From NCBI GenBank assembly GCA_017526525.1, contig JAFXRG010000061.1, positions 1 to 48,751 of the forward strand: a stretch of 48,751 bases of DNA, written 5' to 3'. The stretch is from Clostridia bacterium. Lineage in GTDB: Bacteria; Bacillota; Clostridia; Christensenellales; Aristaeellaceae. The translations under genes and the position numbers were made by a program. Under the pieces are notes generated by a model. The model did no database searches, was not told where the DNA came from, and saw only the letters and a program-made list of their open reading frames with translations. Shown here one piece after another: positions 46,770-48,751 of the stretch; positions within the stretch are counted from its first letter, which is position 1, and the number at the start of each line of letters is the position of its first letter.

Positions 46770-48751
46770 GTGAGTAAGAAATTGAAAAGCCCGGTTAAAA
46801 ACGGCGTGGCGAAGGTGCCGGTGATCATGCAGATGGAAGCGCTGGAATGCGGCGCGGCCTGCCTGGCCATGGTGCTGGCGTACTATTCCAAGTGGATTCC
46901 GCTGGAGCAGGTACGCATGGACTGCGGCGTATCCAGGGACGGCTCCAACATGAAGAACGTTTTCCTGGCAGCACAGAACTACGGGCTGGAAGTGCACGGA
47001 TACCGGGTGGAAATGGAAGCCATCAAAAGCAGCGTGACCTTTCCCTGCATCATCCACTGGGATTTCAACCATTTTGTGGTGCTGGACGGATTCAAGGGCA
47101 ACAAGGCCGTCCTGAACGATCCGGCCCGCGGACTGGTCAGCGTTTCCATGGAAGAATTTGATGAATCCTTTACCGGCCTGGTGCTGACCTTCAGCCCCAC
47201 GGAAAACTTTGTGCCCTCCGGCAAACGGAAGAGCACCCTGGCCTTTGCCCGGAAACGCCTGCGGGGCGCGGGTGGCGCGGTGGCGTTTGTCGTGCTGACG
47301 AGCATCATTACCTATCTTTTCGGCATCATCAATCCGGTGCTGTCCCGGATTTTCTTTGACAAGCTCCTGACCGGACAGGCGCCGAACTGGCTGTATCCCT
47401 TCATTACCGCCCTGGCGATGATCACGGCGTTCCAGATTATTGTCAAATGGGCGCAGACGATATACAGCCTGAGAATCAACGGAAAAATGGCCATTGAGGG
47501 CAACGCTTCCTATATGTGGAAGGTGCTGCGGATGCCGATGGAATTCTTCTCCCAGCGCATGACCGGCGATATCCTGCAGCGGCAGGGAACCAACGCCACC
47601 ATTGCAGAAACCCTGGTGGATACGGTGGCCCCGCTGGCGCTGAATACCATTATGATGCTGTTTTACCTGGTGATCATGCTGCGCTACAGCGTGATCATGA
47701 CGCTGGTGGGACTGGTTTCCCTGCTGATTGACCTGCTGGTGGCCCAGTATATGGCCAACAAGCGTGTGAACCTGACCCGGGTGCAGATGCGGGATGAAGG
47801 CAAGCTGGTTTCCACCACCATGGCCGGCATCAGCATGACGGAAACCATCAAGGCTTCCGGCGCGGAGAACGGGTTCTTCCGCAAATGGAGCGGATACCAG
47901 GCATCGGTGAACGTCCAGAAGGTCCGGTTTACCACCCTGAGCGCCCAGATCGGCCTGATTCCGCAGTTCATCAATATGGCCAGCAAATATACCGTTCTGT
48001 TCCTGGGCGTGATCCTGGCCATGAGGAACGACTTTACCCTGGGTATGATTATGACCTTCCAGGGCCTGCTGGCTTCCTTCATGGAGCCTGCGTCCACCCT
48101 GGTGCAGGCCGGGCAGAGCATTCAGGAAATGCGCACGGAAATGGAACGTGTGGAAGATGTGATGGAATATCCGGACGATCCGGTGCTGAAATACGGCGAG
48201 GATTGTTCAGAAGAGGAATTTACCAAGCTGTCCGGGGATGTGGAACTGAAGCATGTGACCTTCGGCTATTCCCGCCTGGGCAAGGCTACCGTGGAGGACT
48301 TCTCCATGCACCTGGAGCCCGGCAAACGGATTGCCATTGTCGGTCCCAGCGGCTGCGGAAAGTCCACGATCAGCAAGCTGCTGACGGGCCTGTACCAGCC
48401 CTGGAGCGGGGAGATCCTGTTTGACGGGAAACCGATTGACAAAATTCCGAGAAATGTGTTTACCGGTTCCGTGGCCATGGTGGACCAGGACATCGTGCTG
48501 TTTGAGGACACCATTGCCAACAATATCCGGATGTGGGATGAATCCATTGCGGACTTTGAGGTTATCCTGGCGGCCCGGGATGCCCAGATTCATGAAGATA
48601 TCCTGCAGCGTCCCGGAGGATACCAGGCCAAGCTGATCGAAAACGGCAAGGACCTGTCCGGCGGACAGCGGCAGCGGCTTGAAATTGCCCGGGTGCTGGC
48701 GCAGGATCCCTCCATCATCGTGCTGGACGAAGCCACCAGCGCCTTGGACGC
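46770..48751 (+). CDS. NHLP-family C39-peptidase ABC exporter (3' end beyond window)
   Basis: The GTG at 46770 follows GTGAGGAAAACAG; an in-frame GTG at 46752 is an alternative. The visible 660 residues have a C39 peptidase (1-140) with catalytic Cys in MQMEALECGAACLA, His in HWDFNHFVVLDG and the NDPARG segment. A six-helix exporter domain follows (165-430), then an ABC ATPase from about 490 with Walker A VGPSGCGKSTIS, signature LSGGQRQR and Walker B IIVLDEATSALD, cut by the window edge. It should remove double-glycine leaders and export the cores. The Nif11-leader protein at 23830 is a candidate substrate. Confidence 0.93.
   Translation, partial: MSKKLKSPVKNGVAKVPVIMQMEALECGAACLAMVLAYYSKWIPLEQVRMDCGVSRDGSNMKNVFLAAQNYGLEVHGYRVEMEAIKSSVTFPCIIHWDFNHFVVLDGFKGNKAVLNDPARGLVSVSMEEFDESFTGLVLTFSPTENFVPSGKRKSTLAFARKRLRGAGGAVAFVVLTSIITYLFGIINPVLSRIFFDKLLTGQAPNWLYPFITALAMITAFQIIVKWAQTIYSLRINGKMAIEGNASYMWKVLRMPMEFFSQRMTGDILQRQGTNATIAETLVDTVAPLALNTIMMLFYLVIMLRYSVIMTLVGLVSLLIDLLVAQYMANKRVNLTRVQMRDEGKLVSTTMAGISMTETIKASGAENGFFRKWSGYQASVNVQKVRFTTLSAQIGLIPQFINMASKYTVLFLGVILAMRNDFTLGMIMTFQGLLASFMEPASTLVQAGQSIQEMRTEMERVEDVMEYPDDPVLKYGEDCSEEEFTKLSGDVELKHVTFGYSRLGKATVEDFSMHLEPGKRIAIVGPSGCGKSTISKLLTGLYQPWSGEILFDGKPIDKIPRNVFTGSVAMVDQDIVLFEDTIANNIRMWDESIADFEVILAARDAQIHEDILQRPGGYQAKLIENGKDLSGGQRQRLEIARVLAQDPSIIVLDEATSALD

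Noticed and set aside
1-48751. CRISPR array, tRNA or rRNA genes, complete insertion sequence
   Set aside because: I found no regularly spaced repeats of CRISPR size, no cloverleaf with GTTCRANNC, no rRNA-like conserved stretches and no transposase frame with terminal inverted repeats.

Overview
The window reads as chromosomal DNA of a Gram-positive anaerobe of the Clostridia (Bacillota). Supporting signs are strong AGGAGG-type ribosome binding sites, lipoproteins with Clostridia-like signal sequences, a FeoA-FeoA-FeoB-CysRich iron operon, a C_GCAxxG_C_C redox protein, LytS-type and SpoIIE-type signalling proteins, and a Nif11-leader/NHLP-type peptide export system. Base composition is moderately GC rich, so long antisense open frames are frequent and are ignored here. 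A rumen or gut lineage is my inference. I see no rRNA, tRNA, CRISPR array or intact insertion sequence.

Bases 1-10,000 form an accessory, cassette-like stretch, almost all on the plus strand. It holds small stand-alone enzymes: SGNH hydrolase, P-loop kinase, patatin, HD phosphohydrolase, MmcQ/YjbR protein, nitroreductase and GNAT acetyltransferases. Three acetyltransferases are multi-domain: GNAT-HIT, GNAT-aminoglycoside nucleotidyltransferase and GNAT-GNAT. Between them lie gene stubs: a permease tail, a P-loop kinase with an internal deletion, a signal peptide without a body, and the N-termini of a Nudix protein and of GNATs. A minus-strand tyrosine-recombinase fragment suggests past mobile-element activity.

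Bases 10,000-16,100 hold an XRE regulator fused to a SpoT-like HD domain and an OmpR-type two-component system. Three promoters here carry 11-bp-spaced NNNAACA direct repeats directly upstream of the -10 box, which looks like a local regulon (the epimerase gene, the two-component operon itself and a small membrane protein gene). A ThpR-C_GCAxxG fusion follows.

Bases 16,200-21,900 hold a three-gene cell-surface operon (binding-protein/VWA lipoprotein, XpaC-like protein, second anchored binding protein). It is followed by a translationally overlapped pair: an XRE-receiver fusion and a LytS-like sensor kinase. Next come a radical-SAM/SPASM relic, an aldo-keto reductase behind a MerR-type promoter, and a Nif11-leader peptide gene ending its leader in AAGG.

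Bases 24,400-34,500 hold a MATE transporter fused to an RsbW-like GHKL ATPase domain, an M42 peptidase, a polar amino-acid ABC system whose ATPase carries a degenerate GHKL-like tail, a ROK sugar kinase and the feo operon with two TTAG-N6-CTAA operators.

Bases 34,500-48,751 hold an aminotransferase flanked by two relics, secreted glycosidase and esterase genes, and then a compact signalling and export locus: a membrane SpoIIE phosphatase, a second MATE-GHKL fusion, a convergent ECF sigma factor with an overlapping leader-like small protein, and the divergent NHLP export genes. The C39-peptidase ABC transporter runs off the window end. The recurring theme, and my main candidate for something undescribed, is the fusion of partner-switching (RsbW-like) domains to membrane transporters beside a sigma factor, a SpoIIE phosphatase and a peptide exporter.
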